A stretch of 62,687 nucleotides of DNA from contig NZ_ATUJ01000017.1 in the NCBI RefSeq assembly GCF_000420145.1, positions 1 through 62,687 on the forward strand, read 5' to 3'. Shown piece by piece: positions 25,251 to 34,728 of this stretch. The translations under genes and the position numbers were made by a program. Origin of the DNA: Paracoccus zeaxanthinifaciens ATCC 21588. GTDB lineage: Bacteria; Pseudomonadota; Alphaproteobacteria; Rhodobacterales; Rhodobacteraceae. Each line of letters begins with the position of its first letter. Position 1 is the stretch's first letter. Below the pieces are notes generated by a model. The model saw only the letters and a program-made list of their open reading frames with translations. It made no database searches and was not told the DNA's origin.

Positions 25251-26468
25251 TCACTCCTGTGCCGGAAGAATCCTGCCGGTGCATTCGCCAAAGCCCACGC
25301 GGTAACCGTTCCCCTGGGCATGGGCATGCAGCGAGACGACATCGCCATCCTCGATGAAGGTGCGGGGTGCGCCGTTCACGGTCACGGGGGTCTTTCCGCC
25401 CTCGGTCATCTCCAGCAGGGCGCCCGTCTGGTCGCGCGCAGGCCCCGAGATGGTGCCGCTTCCCAGCAGGTCGCCCACGCGCATCGGGCAGCCCGACACC
25501 GCGTGATGCGCCAGTTGCTGCGCGCTGGAATAATACATGACGTTGTAATTCGTGCTGCACATCCGCTGACCGTTCATCGACCAGCCGATCGTCAGGTCGT
25601 AGAAGCCCGGCCGTTCCTCGTGCAGATAGGGCAGAAGCGGGTTCACCCGCTCGGCCCCCTTGCAGCGGAAGGGCTCCAGCGCGGCCTGCGTCACGATCCA
25701 CGGGCTGATCGTGGTGCCAAGCGCCTTGGCCTGGAACGGCCCGAGCGGCTGGTACTCCCACGCCTGGATGTCGCGCGCCGACCAGTCGTTCAGCAGGACA
25801 TAGCCGAAGATCATCCCCTCGGCCTTTTCGACCGAGATGCGGTCGCCCATCGCGCTGTCGGCCCCGACGATGGCCCCCAGTTCAAGTTCCAGATCCAGCC
25901 GCCTGCTGGGCGACCAGACAGGGCCGTCCTCGCCCCTGACCTGCCCCATGGGGCGGCGGATATCCGTGCCGGACACCACGACCGAGGATGCCCGCCCGTT
26001 ATAGCCGATAGGCATGTGGGTCCATTGTTCGGGCAGCGCGTTTTCGGGGCCGCGGAACAGCGTGCCGACATTGAAGGCGTGGTTCTTCGAGGCGTAGAAA
26101 TCCGTGAACTCGGTCACGCGGATCGGCAGGTGCATCGTCGCGTCGGGCATCGCGACCAGGGGCAAGTCGGTATCGGCACCCTGGGCCAGCAATTCGGTCA
26201 GGCGGGCACGGATGCGGTCCCAGGTCGGGCGCCCAAGCGCGATGAACTCGTTCAGCTGCGGGCGGGCGAAGCTGCCCTTGGCATCCAGAAGCCCGCGTTC
26301 CTCGCACGCAGCCAGGTCCAAGATCATCCGGCCGATGGCAACGCCGCAGCGGGGCCGGGTGGCCGCGGTCGAGAAGACGCCGAAAGGCAAGTTCTGGATC
26401 GGAAAGTCGCAGTCGGGATCGTTCGCATCGGCCACCCAGCTGCGCATCGGCATGTCCGTCTTGACCAT
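25251..26468 (-). CDS. fahA: Fumarylacetoacetase
   Basis: The 405-residue product matches FAH, the last enzyme of tyrosine breakdown, splitting fumarylacetoacetate into fumarate and acetoacetate. The N-terminal FAH domain (SDPELAF-like NLPFGVFST), DFYASKNHAFNVGTLFRG, metal-binding LDLELELGAIVG, NDWSARDIQAWEYQPLGPF and GSGTISGP are all present. GGAGGC upstream supports ATG 26468. It is downstream of hmgA with a 158-base gap on the same strand. No maleylacetoacetate isomerase gene is seen between them or elsewhere in the window. Confidence 0.95.
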   Translation of the reverse strand: MVKTDMPMRSWVADANDPDCDFPIQNLPFGVFSTAATRPRCGVAIGRMILDLAACEERGLLDAKGSFARPQLNEFIALGRPTWDRIRARLTELLAQGADTDLPLVAMPDATMHLPIRVTEFTDFYASKNHAFNVGTLFRGPENALPEQWTHMPIGYNGRASSVVVSGTDIRRPMGQVRGEDGPVWSPSRRLDLELELGAIVGADSAMGDRISVEKAEGMIFGYVLLNDWSARDIQAWEYQPLGPFQAKALGTTISPWIVTQAALEPFRCKGAERVNPLLPYLHEERPGFYDLTIGWSMNGQRMCSTNYNVMYYSSAQQLAHHAVSGCPMRVGDLLGSGTISGPARDQTGALLEMTEGGKTPVTVNGAPRTFIEDGDVVSLHAHAQGNGYRVGFGECTGRILPAQE

Positions 26469-26626
26469 GTTTCATGCCTCCACGTTCTTCTTGTCGTAGG
26501 CGGGCTGCCCCATGAGATGTCGCCTGTATGCCTTTGATCGGGAATGGGCAGGTCCGGATCAGACATCGTGTCGACACATGACGGCCTGACCGCGCCGCAG
26601 GCCGATCCGGTCGCGTCACCGCGCCA

Positions 26627-27970
26627 TCACTTGATCCCCGGCGTCCCGTCGAACTTCTTCTCGAGCCTCTCCCAGACGTCGATATATTCCTCCTGCATGG
26701 GGGCTTCGCGGGCGGCGTAATGCGTCAGGTGCTGGGGGAAACGGGTCTCGAACATGAAGCTCATGGTGTTGTCCAGCTTCTCGGGCTTCAGCTGGGCATT
26801 GCTTGCACCCTCGAACGCCTCGCGGTCGGGGCCGTGGGGCAGCATGCAGTTGTGCAGGCTGATCCCGCCCGGCGCGAAGCCCTGCGGTTTGGCGTCATAG
26901 ATGCCGTGGATGTTTCCCATCAGCTCGGACATGATGTTCTTGTGATACCAGGGCGGGCGGAAGCTGTGCTCGGCCACCATCCAGCGGTCGCGGAACAGCA
27001 CGAAGTCGATATTCGCGGTCCCCTCCTGTCCCGAAGGCGCGGTCAGCACGGTGAAGATCGACGGGTCGGGATGGTCGAACAGGATCGCACCGACCGGGGA
27101 ATATGTCCGAAGATCATACTTGTAGGCGCAATAGTTTCCGTGCCACGCGACGATGTCCAACGGGCTGTGGCCGATCCAGGTCTCGTGGAACTGGCCGCAC
27201 CATTTGATCACCACGCGGGACCGGACCTCGCGGTCCTCGAAGGCGGCGACGGGGCATTTGAAGTCGCGCGGGTTCGCAAGGCAGTTCGCGCCGATCGGCC
27301 CGCGATGGGGCAGGTCGAACTTCTGGCCGTAATTCTCGCAGACGAAGCCGCGGCAGGGACCGTCCAGAACCTCGACGCGATACACCAACCCGCGCGGGAT
27401 GATGGCGATCTCCTGCGGTTCCAGCTCGATCACGCCCAGCTCGGTGCAGAACCGCAGGCGGCCTTCCTGCGGGACGACCAGCAGTTCGCTGTCGGCCGAG
27501 AAGAAGTACTCGTCCCGCATCGAGCGGGTGACCAGATAGACATGGCTGGCCATGCCGACCTGGATGTTCACGTCGCCCGCCGTGGTGATCGTGCGCATCC
27601 CGGTGATCCAGGTCAGATCCTCGTCCGGGACGGGGATCGGATCCCATCGGTACTGCCCAAGGCTGGTGACGTTCGGCAGGACGTTCGGCGCGGTCTTCCA
27701 ATAGGGAATGTCGATGGGCGAAAACCGCCCCGTGTGATGGACCGAGGGGCGGATGCGGTAACACCATGTCCGCTCGTTCTGGCCACGCGGCGCGGTGAAG
27801 GCCGTCCCCGACAGCTGTTCGGCATAGAGCCCGTAATTGCATTTCTGCGGGCTGTTCTGGCCCTGCGGCAGTGCGCCGGGCAGGGCCTCGGTCTCGAAAT
27901 CGTTGCCGAAGCCGGGCATGTAGCCGGCGACCGTGCCGGTCGGCCCCGGAGGCATCCGCTGAACCGTCAT
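26627..27970 (-). CDS. hmgA: Homogentisate 1,2-dioxygenase
   Basis: The 447-residue protein is full length for HGO, which opens the homogentisate ring to maleylacetoacetate with Fe(II). [20 protein letters not shown] at the N-terminus, the C-terminal metal region [24 protein letters not shown] and [12 protein letters not shown] are hallmark segments. ATG 27970 is preceded by GGAGGAGAAGG. It is divergent from a MarR regulator and has a good minus-strand promoter at 28011-28039. It likely forms one transcription unit with fahA. Confidence 0.97.
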   Translation of the reverse strand: MTVQRMPPGPTGTVAGYMPGFGNDFETEALPGALPQGQNSPQKCNYGLYAEQLSGTAFTAPRGQNERTWCYRIRPSVHHTGRFSPIDIPYWKTAPNVLPNVTSLGQYRWDPIPVPDEDLTWITGMRTITTAGDVNIQVGMASHVYLVTRSMRDEYFFSADSELLVVPQEGRLRFCTELGVIELEPQEIAIIPRGLVYRVEVLDGPCRGFVCENYGQKFDLPHRGPIGANCLANPRDFKCPVAAFEDREVRSRVVIKWCGQFHETWIGHSPLDIVAWHGNYCAYKYDLRTYSPVGAILFDHPDPSIFTVLTAPSGQEGTANIDFVLFRDRWMVAEHSFRPPWYHKNIMSELMGNIHGIYDAKPQGFAPGGISLHNCMLPHGPDREAFEGASNAQLKPEKLDNTMSFMFETRFPQHLTHYAAREAPMQEEYIDVWERLEKKFDGTPGIK

Positions 27971-28010
27971 GGCCTTCTCCTCCGCGACCTGTTCGTTGCG
28001 ATTGCAATGA

Positions 28011-28039
28011 AAATATCGTTGAGGATGCAAGGATGTCAA
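28011..28039 (-). promoter_or_regulatory. hmgA promoter with candidate MarR operator
   Basis: On the minus strand TTGACA (28034-28039) and ATATTT (28011-28016) are separated by 17 bases, giving a sigma-70-like promoter 41 bases before hmgA. Immediately downstream, TTGCGATTGCAA (28 bases before the start, plus-strand 27996-28007) has inverted TTGC/GCAA arms and CGAT/ATCG arms flank the -10, suitable for MarR binding. The protein-DNA link is an inference. Confidence 0.6.
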
Positions 28040-28090
28040 GCGGCGCGGTCGGTGCTAGGCTGCGGCGATCACCAACGGCTCGAGATGTGC

Positions 28091-28516
28091 ATGTCCTTCG
28101 ACCTCGACGAATTCCTGCCCTATCAACTGAGCGTGGCGGCGGCGAAGATCAGCCGCAGCTTTGCCGAGATCTATCGCGCCGAGGCGGGGCTGACGATTCC
28201 CGAATGGCGGGTCATGGCGCATCTGCACCGCTCGGGTCCGGTCAGCGTGCGCGACATCACCGCCCGCGTGCATCTGGACAAGAGCATCGTCAGCCGCGCC
28301 GCCTCGAAGCTGGAGGGGGGCGGCCTGATCTCCAGCCAACCGCACGAGACCGACCGCAGGTTGGTGGTCCTGGAACTGACGCCGGATGGAAACGCGCTGA
28401 TGCAGCGCCTTGGCCGGATCGCGGATGATTTTCAGGCGCGGCTGCTGCGCGACCTGGGGCCGGATGCGGCACACCTGCAAAGCGCGCTGCGCCGCATCAT
28501 CGACGGGGTGCCCTGA
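28091..28516 (+). CDS. MarR-family regulator, probably of hmgA
   Basis: The 141-residue protein has the MarR winged-helix core: LTIPEWRVMAHLHRSGPVS, HLDKSIVSRAASKLEGGGLI and the wing HETDRRLVVLELTPDG. It is divergent from hmgA, 120 bases away, and likely represses the hmgA-fahA unit in response to homogentisate or a related acid. ATG 28091 is chosen because GAG sits six bases upstream; an ATG two codons earlier is equally possible. The 3' end overlaps the convergent DMT permease gene by 20 bases. Confidence 0.88.
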   Translation: MSFDLDEFLPYQLSVAAAKISRSFAEIYRAEAGLTIPEWRVMAHLHRSGPVSVRDITARVHLDKSIVSRAASKLEGGGLISSQPHETDRRLVVLELTPDGNALMQRLGRIADDFQARLLRDLGPDAAHLQSALRRIIDGVP

Positions 28517-29417
28517 CCGCCGGTGCCTTTGCACCGACCTGCCTGCCGCGCCACATGATGAACAGGCCCGATGCCAGGATCAGCACCGAGCCCAGCAGCA
28601 TCGAGGGGCGCAACTCCTCGCCAAAAATGGCGATGCCGAAGCCGATGCCGAACAGCAGGCGGCAGTAGCGGAAAGGCGTGACGGCCGACACCTCGCCCGT
28701 GCGCATCGCCTTCATCAGGCAGGAATAGGCGCAGACCCCCGCCATGACCGCGCCCGCCACGAACAGCGCGGATCGCAGGTCGGGGCGCGGCAGGGCATCG
28801 CCTTGCCAGATTGCGATCAGCGTGCCCGCGACGACCACCGACAGGAAACCATAGAGCCCGAGGATCGAGGTCCCGACCGTGCGCGGCGCCGCGCGGCTGG
28901 CAAGGTCGCGTCCGGCAAAGCCCAGCATCCCCACCACCGCCAGCAGCGACAGCGCCGAGAAGCTGTCCGCCCCCGGCTGCACGATCACCAGGACGCCCGC
29001 CATCCCGATCAGGATCGCGACCCACCTGCGCCAGCCCACGCGTTCGCCGAAGACGATGGCCGCGCCCGCGACGACGACCAGCGGCGTGGCCTGCAGGATC
29101 ACCGTCGCCACCGACAGCGGGATCGTCGCCAGCGCCAGCACGAAGAACAGGCGGGCGACCACCTCGGAGACCATGCGGAAGCGCATCGCGGGTGCCAGCA
29201 CGTCCGGCGTGAACAGCGGCTCGTGGTTGAGGCGCGCGACGATGGCGAAGATCGCGGCGCCGCCAAGCCCGAACATGATCAGGATCTGCCCGACCGGCAG
29301 GACCTGCGCGGCACCCTTGACGAAGGCATCCTCGACCGCGAAGCCCGCCATTGCGGCGATCATCCACAGCGCGCCGGTGACGTTCGCGCTGCGCGCGTCG
29401 GGAATGTCGGTGATCAT
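28497..29417 (-). CDS. DMT-superfamily (EamA) permease
   Basis: The 306-residue protein has ten hydrophobic segments arranged as two EamA repeats, as in drug/metabolite exporters of the RhaT type. It contains no soluble domain. ALATIPLSVATVILQATPLVVVAGA in the middle of the first repeat is typical. CGAGGGGGG precedes ATG 29417. It faces the MarR gene and is divergent from the Hsp70-like gene. The substrate cannot be told from sequence; amino acids, purines or S-adenosylmethionine are known for relatives. Confidence 0.85.
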   Translation of the reverse strand: MITDIPDARSANVTGALWMIAAMAGFAVEDAFVKGAAQVLPVGQILIMFGLGGAAIFAIVARLNHEPLFTPDVLAPAMRFRMVSEVVARLFFVLALATIPLSVATVILQATPLVVVAGAAIVFGERVGWRRWVAILIGMAGVLVIVQPGADSFSALSLLAVVGMLGFAGRDLASRAAPRTVGTSILGLYGFLSVVVAGTLIAIWQGDALPRPDLRSALFVAGAVMAGVCAYSCLMKAMRTGEVSAVTPFRYCRLLFGIGFGIAIFGEELRPSMLLGSVLILASGLFIMWRGRQVGAKAPAVRAPRR

Positions 29418-29569
29418 GGTCTGCCCCCCTCGCGCGGTCCGTCCTGCGCGATCCTCGGGCGGATTGGTGCCTGCCGTGCCGGACGGGGTCAATGCGAAAG
29501 CGTCGCGCTTGACTTCGCGCGGGGCGGGGCGTAGTGCGCGATCCCTTTCGCGGGACAAGGATGACGGGC

Positions 29570-30826
29570 ATGGCGGATCTTGGGCTGGGTGTGGATTTCG
29601 GCACCTCGAATTCGGCGGCGGGCTTCCTGCATGACGGCACGCCCCGCCTGATCCGGCTGGAGAAGGACCGCGAGGCGATGCCCACCACCTTCTTCTTCGA
29701 CCGCGCGTCGCGGCGGACCCTGATGGGCGAGGCCGCCAACCGCGCCCTGCTGGAGGGGCAAGAGGGCCGCTTCATGCGCGCGCTGAAACGCGTGCTGGGC
29801 ACCAGCCTGATGCACGAGAAGCGCCAGATCCTGGGCGAGCGCGTCAGCTTCGTGGACATCATCGCCCGCATCCTGACCCGCATCAGGGAACAGGCCGAGG
29901 CCGAGGCGGGCCGTCCCTTCGAGCGCGTCCTGTCGGGCCGCCCCGTCGTCTTTCACGGCCCGAACGACCCCCGAGAGGCGCAGGCCGAGGCCGATCTGCG
30001 CGAATGCTACCTTGCGGCGGGCTTCCAGGACGTGCGCTTCATGGCCGAACCCGAGGCTGCGGCGATCGCCAGCGGGGGGCTGCGCGATGCGAAGATGGCC
30101 GGGCTGATCGTCGATATCGGGGGCGGCACGTCCGATTTCTCGGTCTTTCGCGGCCAGGGGCGGGACATCCGCATCCTTGCCAATCACGGCGTGCGGATCG
30201 GGGGCACGGATTTCGACCGCTCGATCAGCATCGACCACGTGATGCCCGCGCTTGGGCGTGGCGGTCAGCTGCGGCTGGCCATGGGCGAGGGGCAGTCGCC
30301 GGTCCCGAACGCCATCTTCAACGACCTTGCCACGTGGGAGAAGATCCCCTTCCTCTATACCCCCCAGACCCTGCGCCGCGTGGACGAGATGCTGCGCCTG
30401 GCGCATCGCCCCGATCACCTGTCGCGCCTGCGCACCGTCATCGAGGACGAACTGGGCCACGACGTGGCCTTCGCCGTCGAGGCGGGCAAGATCGCCGCGA
30501 ATGATGGTGCCGACGCCCCCCTGATCGACCTGTCCGCGATCGAGCGCGCGCTGAGCCTGCCGCTGAGCCGCGCCGACATGGCCACCAGCCTTGCCGCCCA
30601 TTCAAACGCGCTGCGGACCGGCGCCGAGGAGACGCTGGCCCGTGCGGGGCTGCGCGCCTCGGGTATCGGCAAGGTCGTCTATGTCGGCGGGTCCAGCCTG
30701 ATGTCCTTCGTACCGGATACGATGCGTGCCCTGTTCCTCGACGCCGAACATTCCTTCAGCGAGGTGTTCGACGCCGTGGCGACGGGACTTGCGATCGCCG
30801 CTTCCGACGATCGCAACTTCGCCTGA
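29570..30826 (+). CDS. Short Hsp70-family protein (YegD-like)
   Basis: The 418-residue product is an actin/Hsp70-fold ATPase: phosphate-1 motif GLGVDFGTSNSAAGFL at the N-terminus, AEPEAAA connect-1 region, phosphate-2 DIGGGTSDFSVF near 180, and adenosine motif VVYVGGSSLMSFVP near 365. The canonical C-terminal substrate-binding domain of DnaK is absent, as in E. coli YegD, so it is a nucleotide-binding-domain chaperone-like protein of unclear role. ATG 29570 is taken because AAGGA is eight bases upstream; ATG 29561 is an alternative. Its neighbours give no functional hint. Confidence 0.88.
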   Translation: MADLGLGVDFGTSNSAAGFLHDGTPRLIRLEKDREAMPTTFFFDRASRRTLMGEAANRALLEGQEGRFMRALKRVLGTSLMHEKRQILGERVSFVDIIARILTRIREQAEAEAGRPFERVLSGRPVVFHGPNDPREAQAEADLRECYLAAGFQDVRFMAEPEAAAIASGGLRDAKMAGLIVDIGGGTSDFSVFRGQGRDIRILANHGVRIGGTDFDRSISIDHVMPALGRGGQLRLAMGEGQSPVPNAIFNDLATWEKIPFLYTPQTLRRVDEMLRLAHRPDHLSRLRTVIEDELGHDVAFAVEAGKIAANDGADAPLIDLSAIERALSLPLSRADMATSLAAHSNALRTGAEETLARAGLRASGIGKVVYVGGSSLMSFVPDTMRALFLDAEHSFSEVFDAVATGLAIAASDDRNFA

Positions 30827-30831
30827 ACGGC

Positions 30832-31452
30832 TCAGCCCTCGGCTTCGGGGTCGGTGACGGGATCCAGGACCAGCAGCAGGCGCGTCTCGCCGCTGCCCTG
30901 GATCGGAGGAGAGCGGTGGCGAAGCCCGCGATCGGGCAGGGGCGGCCACAGCGTGCCGCGCATCACGAAGGGCGAGCCTGCGGGGACCGTCGCGACGTGC
31001 TGCGGCTCGTCCCCGTCCGCCAGCCCGTATTGCGTCCCCGTCCCGCGATAGGTGCAGACCAGCCGAGCGGTCACCCGGTCCGCGTGGAACCGGCGGCAGG
31101 CATCGGTCGCGATCACGTCCAGCCGCAGGCGCAGCCAGGGCGCGCCCATCGTCGCGCCGAAGACCCGCGCGCATTCCGCGATGTCGTCGATCAGCCAGCG
31201 CCGCTCGGGGCCGTCGGGCATCTGCGCCGCCTCGCAGGCCGCAGTCACCGCCGCGCGGGCGCCCTCGGGCCGGACCAGCATGCGGGCGCGGGGCAGCAGC
31301 ACGGGGTCCAGCCCCTCGATCCAGTCGCGGAACGGGCCCGGCCTGTCGCGCAGCCAGATCAGCGCCGCAGTGTCTTCCGCCGCGATGCGCGCGATGCCAT
31401 CCGCCTCGGACACGATGGCCACGCCGGGCACGGGGGCTGCATGCACCGTCAT
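30832..31452 (-). CDS. DUF1826-family protein linked to zinc homeostasis
   Basis: The 206-residue soluble protein resembles DUF1826, whose genes typically accompany COG0523 metallochaperones. Visible segments are [23 protein letters not shown] and [22 protein letters not shown]. The region FHAD to the C-terminal RSPP is reminiscent of a cupin-like or 2OG-oxygenase core, but this is not certain. Its start overlaps the stop of the GTPase gene, so it is co-translated with it and probably induced in zinc limitation. The biochemical role is unknown. Confidence 0.78.
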   Translation of the reverse strand: MTVHAAPVPGVAIVSEADGIARIAAEDTAALIWLRDRPGPFRDWIEGLDPVLLPRARMLVRPEGARAAVTAACEAAQMPDGPERRWLIDDIAECARVFGATMGAPWLRLRLDVIATDACRRFHADRVTARLVCTYRGTGTQYGLADGDEPQHVATVPAGSPFVMRGTLWPPLPDRGLRHRSPPIQGSGETRLLLVLDPVTDPEAEG

Positions 31453-32663
31453 GCCGCGGCCATGCCCCAGGCCGGGAACGGATCGGGCAGCCGTGGCAGC
31501 GCGTCCGGGCCGGGGGCCAGGTGTTCGGGCACAAGGGCCTGATCCAGGCGGGCCTTCAGCGCGGGCCAGTCGATACCCGTCCCGATGAAGACGATCTCTT
31601 GCCGCCGGTCGCCCCACGGCTCGATCCAGTGGCGGGCGAAATATTCGCGCGCGCCGTCACCGGTCGGGCGGCGTTCCTCGGGGACCGAGGCCCACCACTG
31701 TCCAAGCGGCGTGATCGAGGACAGCGCCCCCGCCAGCGAGAATTCGGCCAGCCAGTCCGGGCGCGTTGCGATCCAGAAATGCCCCTTGGCGCGGATCACG
31801 CCGGGCAGGGGGCCGTTCAGCAGCGCGTGCACCTTTGCCGGATCGAAGGGCTGCCTTGCGCGATAGACGAAGGACGCGACGCCGTATTCCTCGGTCTCGG
31901 GGGTGTGGTCGGCAAAGCCGTAAAGCTCCTTGGCCCACATCGGATGTTCATGCGCGCGGTCGAAGTCGAACAGCCCCGTATCGAGGATGTCGGCGGGGCG
32001 AACCTCGGAGCGGTCGGTTTCGATGATGCGGGCATCGGCGTTCAGCGCGCGGATGATCTTGCGGGCGGCATCGGTGCGTTCGGGACCGGCATCGGTGACC
32101 TTGTTCAGCACGATCACGTCGGCGAATTCGATCTGGTCGGTCAGCAGGTGGACCGACATGCGCTCGTCCCCCTCGCCCGCGACCTCGCCCCGGTCATGCA
32201 GGAAGTCGTGGCTGGAGAAGTCGTTGAGCAGGTTCACCGCATCGACCACCGTCACCATCGTGTCCAGACGCGAGACATCGGACAGGCTGTGGCCATCCTC
32301 GTCGCGGAAATCGAAGGTCGCGGCGACCGGCAGCGGCTCGGAGACGCCGGTGGATTCGATCAGCAGGTAATCGAAGCGCCCTTCTTCGGCCAGCTTGCGG
32401 ACCTCTTGCAGCAGGTCGTCGCGCAGCGTGCAGCAGATGCAGCCGTTCGTCATCTCGACCAGGGTCTCGTCCGTCTGGCTGAGATTCGCGCCACCGTCGC
32501 GGACGAGGTCGGCGTCGATGTTCACCTCGGACATGTCGTTCACGATGACCGCCACGCGGCGGCCTTCGCGGTTGTTGAGGACGCGGTTCAGCAGCGTCGT
32601 CTTGCCCGCACCCAGGAACCCCGAGAGGACGGTGACGGGCAGGCGCGTGTCGATGGCAGGCAT
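31449..32663 (-). CDS. COG0523 GTPase, zinc metallochaperone (ZigA-like)
   Basis: The 404-residue protein is a G3E P-loop GTPase: Walker [12 protein letters not shown] (residues 15-25), the metal-binding CxCC motif CICC (75-78), [13 protein letters not shown] and a C-terminal CobW_C domain. ZigA-type members deliver zinc under scarcity. A Zur-like box 15 bases upstream (32678-32695) and coupling to DUF1826 support zinc rather than cobalt or nickel. ATG 32663 follows AAGGTCC. The C-terminus with [15 protein letters not shown] fits the long ZigA-type family. Confidence 0.9.
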   Translation of the reverse strand: MPAIDTRLPVTVLSGFLGAGKTTLLNRVLNNREGRRVAVIVNDMSEVNIDADLVRDGGANLSQTDETLVEMTNGCICCTLRDDLLQEVRKLAEEGRFDYLLIESTGVSEPLPVAATFDFRDEDGHSLSDVSRLDTMVTVVDAVNLLNDFSSHDFLHDRGEVAGEGDERMSVHLLTDQIEFADVIVLNKVTDAGPERTDAARKIIRALNADARIIETDRSEVRPADILDTGLFDFDRAHEHPMWAKELYGFADHTPETEEYGVASFVYRARQPFDPAKVHALLNGPLPGVIRAKGHFWIATRPDWLAEFSLAGALSSITPLGQWWASVPEERRPTGDGAREYFARHWIEPWGDRRQEIVFIGTGIDWPALKARLDQALVPEHLAPGPDALPRLPDPFPAWGMAAA

Positions 32664-32677
32664 GGTCGGACCTTGTA

Positions 32678-32695
32678 GTTACGTTATACTGTAAC
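32678..32695 (-). promoter_or_regulatory. Candidate Zur box
   Basis: GTTACGTTATACTGTAAC is an imperfect palindrome, GTTAC-N8-GTAAC. It is similar to alphaproteobacterial Zur sites of the GTTAnnnTATAAC kind and lies directly upstream of the COG0523 gene, overlapping a TATAAC -10-like element on the minus strand. Zinc-loaded Zur would block this promoter. Confidence 0.7.
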
Positions 32696-32743
32696 ATATA
32701 CCCAGGAGCCGCGCCTCGTGCAACCCGCCAAATGGCTGGCGGG

Positions 32744-33709
32744 TCAGACCAGCCCTGCCAGCCACAGGTACAGCGGCAGCCCGACCGTGATGTTGAAGGG
32801 GAACGTCACGCCAAGCGACAGCGTCAGATAGATGCCGGCCTCGGCGCGGGGCAGGGCGACCTTCATCGCCGCCGGGACCGCGATGTAGGATGCCGATGCC
32901 GACAGGACCATCAGCAGGAACAGGCTGCCCGTCTGCAACCCGATGGCGCTGCCCAGGCCCATCGCCAGAAGCGCGCCGATCACCGGCATGACCAGCCCGA
33001 AGGCGAACAGCCCTGCGCACAGCAGATGCCGGTTGCGCAGCAGGCTGCGCCCCGCCGACAGACCCATGTCCAGCAGGAACAGGCACAGGATCCCGGTGAA
33101 TGGCGTGACCACGAAGGGCGCGATCATCTGCATGCCCCTGTCCTGCGTCAGCGCACCGATGACGAAGGCGCCGGTCAGCAGCACGATGGATCCGTTGGCG
33201 AACAGCTCTCGCGCGGGGACGCGCCTTGCGCCGCCTTCGTGGCCGAAGCGCTGCGCGATCCACAGCGCGGACAGGATGGCGGGCACCTCCATCGTCGCGG
33301 CGACGGCGACCATGTAGCCGTCCGAGGCGATCCCCGTCAGGTCCAGCAGGCTGGATGCCGCCACGAAGGTCACGATCGAGATCGAGCCGTAATGCCCCGC
33401 CACCGCGGCCGCGTTCAGCGGGTCCAGTCGCGTCATGCCGCGCAGCAGGCCATAGGCGATGAACGGGATCGCGAATGACAGGACCAGGCCCGCCGCGATC
33501 GCTGTGAACAGTTCGGCGTCCAGCCCGTTCTTCGCCAAACTGTTGCCGCCCTTGAAGCCGATGGCCAGCAGCAGGTACAGCGACATGAACTTGGCCGCGC
33601 CCTCGGGGATGGACAGGTCGCTGCGGACGAAGGCGGCCAGCAGGCCGAGGGCGAAGAACAGGATCGTGGGCACCATCAGGTTGCCGATCAGGCTGTCGAG
33701 GATCTGCAT
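32744..33709 (-). CDS. SbtA-like sodium-dependent bicarbonate transporter family protein
   Basis: The 321-residue membrane protein has about ten hydrophobic segments and resembles the SbtA/DUF897 family: GNLMVPTILFFALGLLAA at the N-terminus, FKGGNSL near residue 55, AGHYGSISIVTF near 125 and SASASYIAVPAAMKV near 280. SbtA imports bicarbonate with sodium in cyanobacteria, but the substrate of proteobacterial members is seldom tested. ATG 33709 follows AAGGTCC. It is divergent from a LysR regulator and upstream of the zinc genes on the same strand, with an 80-base gap holding the Zur-like box. Confidence 0.83.
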   Translation of the reverse strand: MQILDSLIGNLMVPTILFFALGLLAAFVRSDLSIPEGAAKFMSLYLLLAIGFKGGNSLAKNGLDAELFTAIAAGLVLSFAIPFIAYGLLRGMTRLDPLNAAAVAGHYGSISIVTFVAASSLLDLTGIASDGYMVAVAATMEVPAILSALWIAQRFGHEGGARRVPARELFANGSIVLLTGAFVIGALTQDRGMQMIAPFVVTPFTGILCLFLLDMGLSAGRSLLRNRHLLCAGLFAFGLVMPVIGALLAMGLGSAIGLQTGSLFLLMVLSASASYIAVPAAMKVALPRAEAGIYLTLSLGVTFPFNITVGLPLYLWLAGLV

Positions 33710-33810
33710 CGTTTTCGGACCTTGCACGAGAGGGTTTCGCGCCTGTTGCCCGGTTTCATTGCATAGCTTAAATACAAATCAATGCGTCGTTCGATAGCCT
33801 GGGGATATGT

Positions 33811-34728
33811 ATGCGCCCGACCCTTCGCCAGATGGAATATGTCGTGACGGTCCACCAGCTGGGCAGCTTCGGCCTTGCGGCCGAGATGCTGCATGTCAGC
33901 CAGCCCAGCCTGTCGAACCAGATCGCCGCGGTCGAGACCGACCTGGGCGTGCGCCTGTTCGAGCGGGGCCGCAGCGGGGCGCAGGCCACCGCGCGGGGCC
34001 TGGAATTCGTGACCCGCGCCCGCCGCATCCTGTCCGAGGTCGCGGCCCTGCGTGCCACGATGCTGTCGGACCTGCCCTTCGGCGGGCGCCTGCGGCTGGG
34101 GGTGCTGCCCTCGATCGGGCCGTATCTGCTGCCGCAGGCGATGAAGGCGCTGCATGACGACCAGCCCGACCTGCGCGTCATCGTGCGCGAGGAAAACACG
34201 CTCAGCCTGGACGAGGGGGTCCGCAATGGCCGCTTCGACGCGATCATCTCGACCCCCGAGGATCATCCGAACACGTTCCAGCACCCGCTGTTCGTCGAAC
34301 CGCTGTGGGTTGCGGTGGCCCCGAACCATCCGCTGGCCGACAGGGGGCGCGTGACCGCGCCCGACCTGGCCGGACAGCGGCTGCTGACCCTGGACACGGG
34401 CCACCGGCTGGCGCGCATCGTCTATGGCCTTGCAGGGGCCAGCGGGGCGATGGTGTCGGACGATTACGAGGGCACGAGCCTCGATTCCATCGTGCTGATG
34501 GCCGCGACCGGCGCGGGCATCGGCATCCTGCCGGACCTGTTCGCGCGACGCCAAGGCGTCCACCGGACCGAGGTTCGCGTCATGCCGCTGGCCATGCCGG
34601 GCGCGGACCGGACGATCAGCCTGATGCTGCCCAAGGACCGGTCCGCGACGCTGTCGCGGGAACTGGCCGCGATCCTGCGGGGCGCGGCAGGCGGGCTGGG
34701 GCTGCAGGTGGTGCCGCTCAGTCCCTGA
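33811..34728 (+). CDS. LysR-family transcriptional regulator
   Basis: The 305-residue protein has the N-terminal LysR helix-turn-helix (MEYVVTVHQLGSFGLAAEML, SQPSLSNQIAAVETDLG) and a periplasmic-binding-protein-like effector domain. The sequence is nearest in style to OxyR/CynR-type regulators, but the redox cysteines of OxyR are absent. It is divergent from the SbtA-like gene 101 bases away and most likely controls it. GGGG lies upstream of ATG 33811. The 3' end overlaps the convergent racemase gene by 11 bases. Confidence 0.9.
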   Translation: MRPTLRQMEYVVTVHQLGSFGLAAEMLHVSQPSLSNQIAAVETDLGVRLFERGRSGAQATARGLEFVTRARRILSEVAALRATMLSDLPFGGRLRLGVLPSIGPYLLPQAMKALHDDQPDLRVIVREENTLSLDEGVRNGRFDAIISTPEDHPNTFQHPLFVEPLWVAVAPNHPLADRGRVTAPDLAGQRLLTLDTGHRLARIVYGLAGASGAMVSDDYEGTSLDSIVLMAATGAGIGILPDLFARRQGVHRTEVRVMPLAMPGADRTISLMLPKDRSATLSRELAAILRGAAGGLGLQVVPLSP

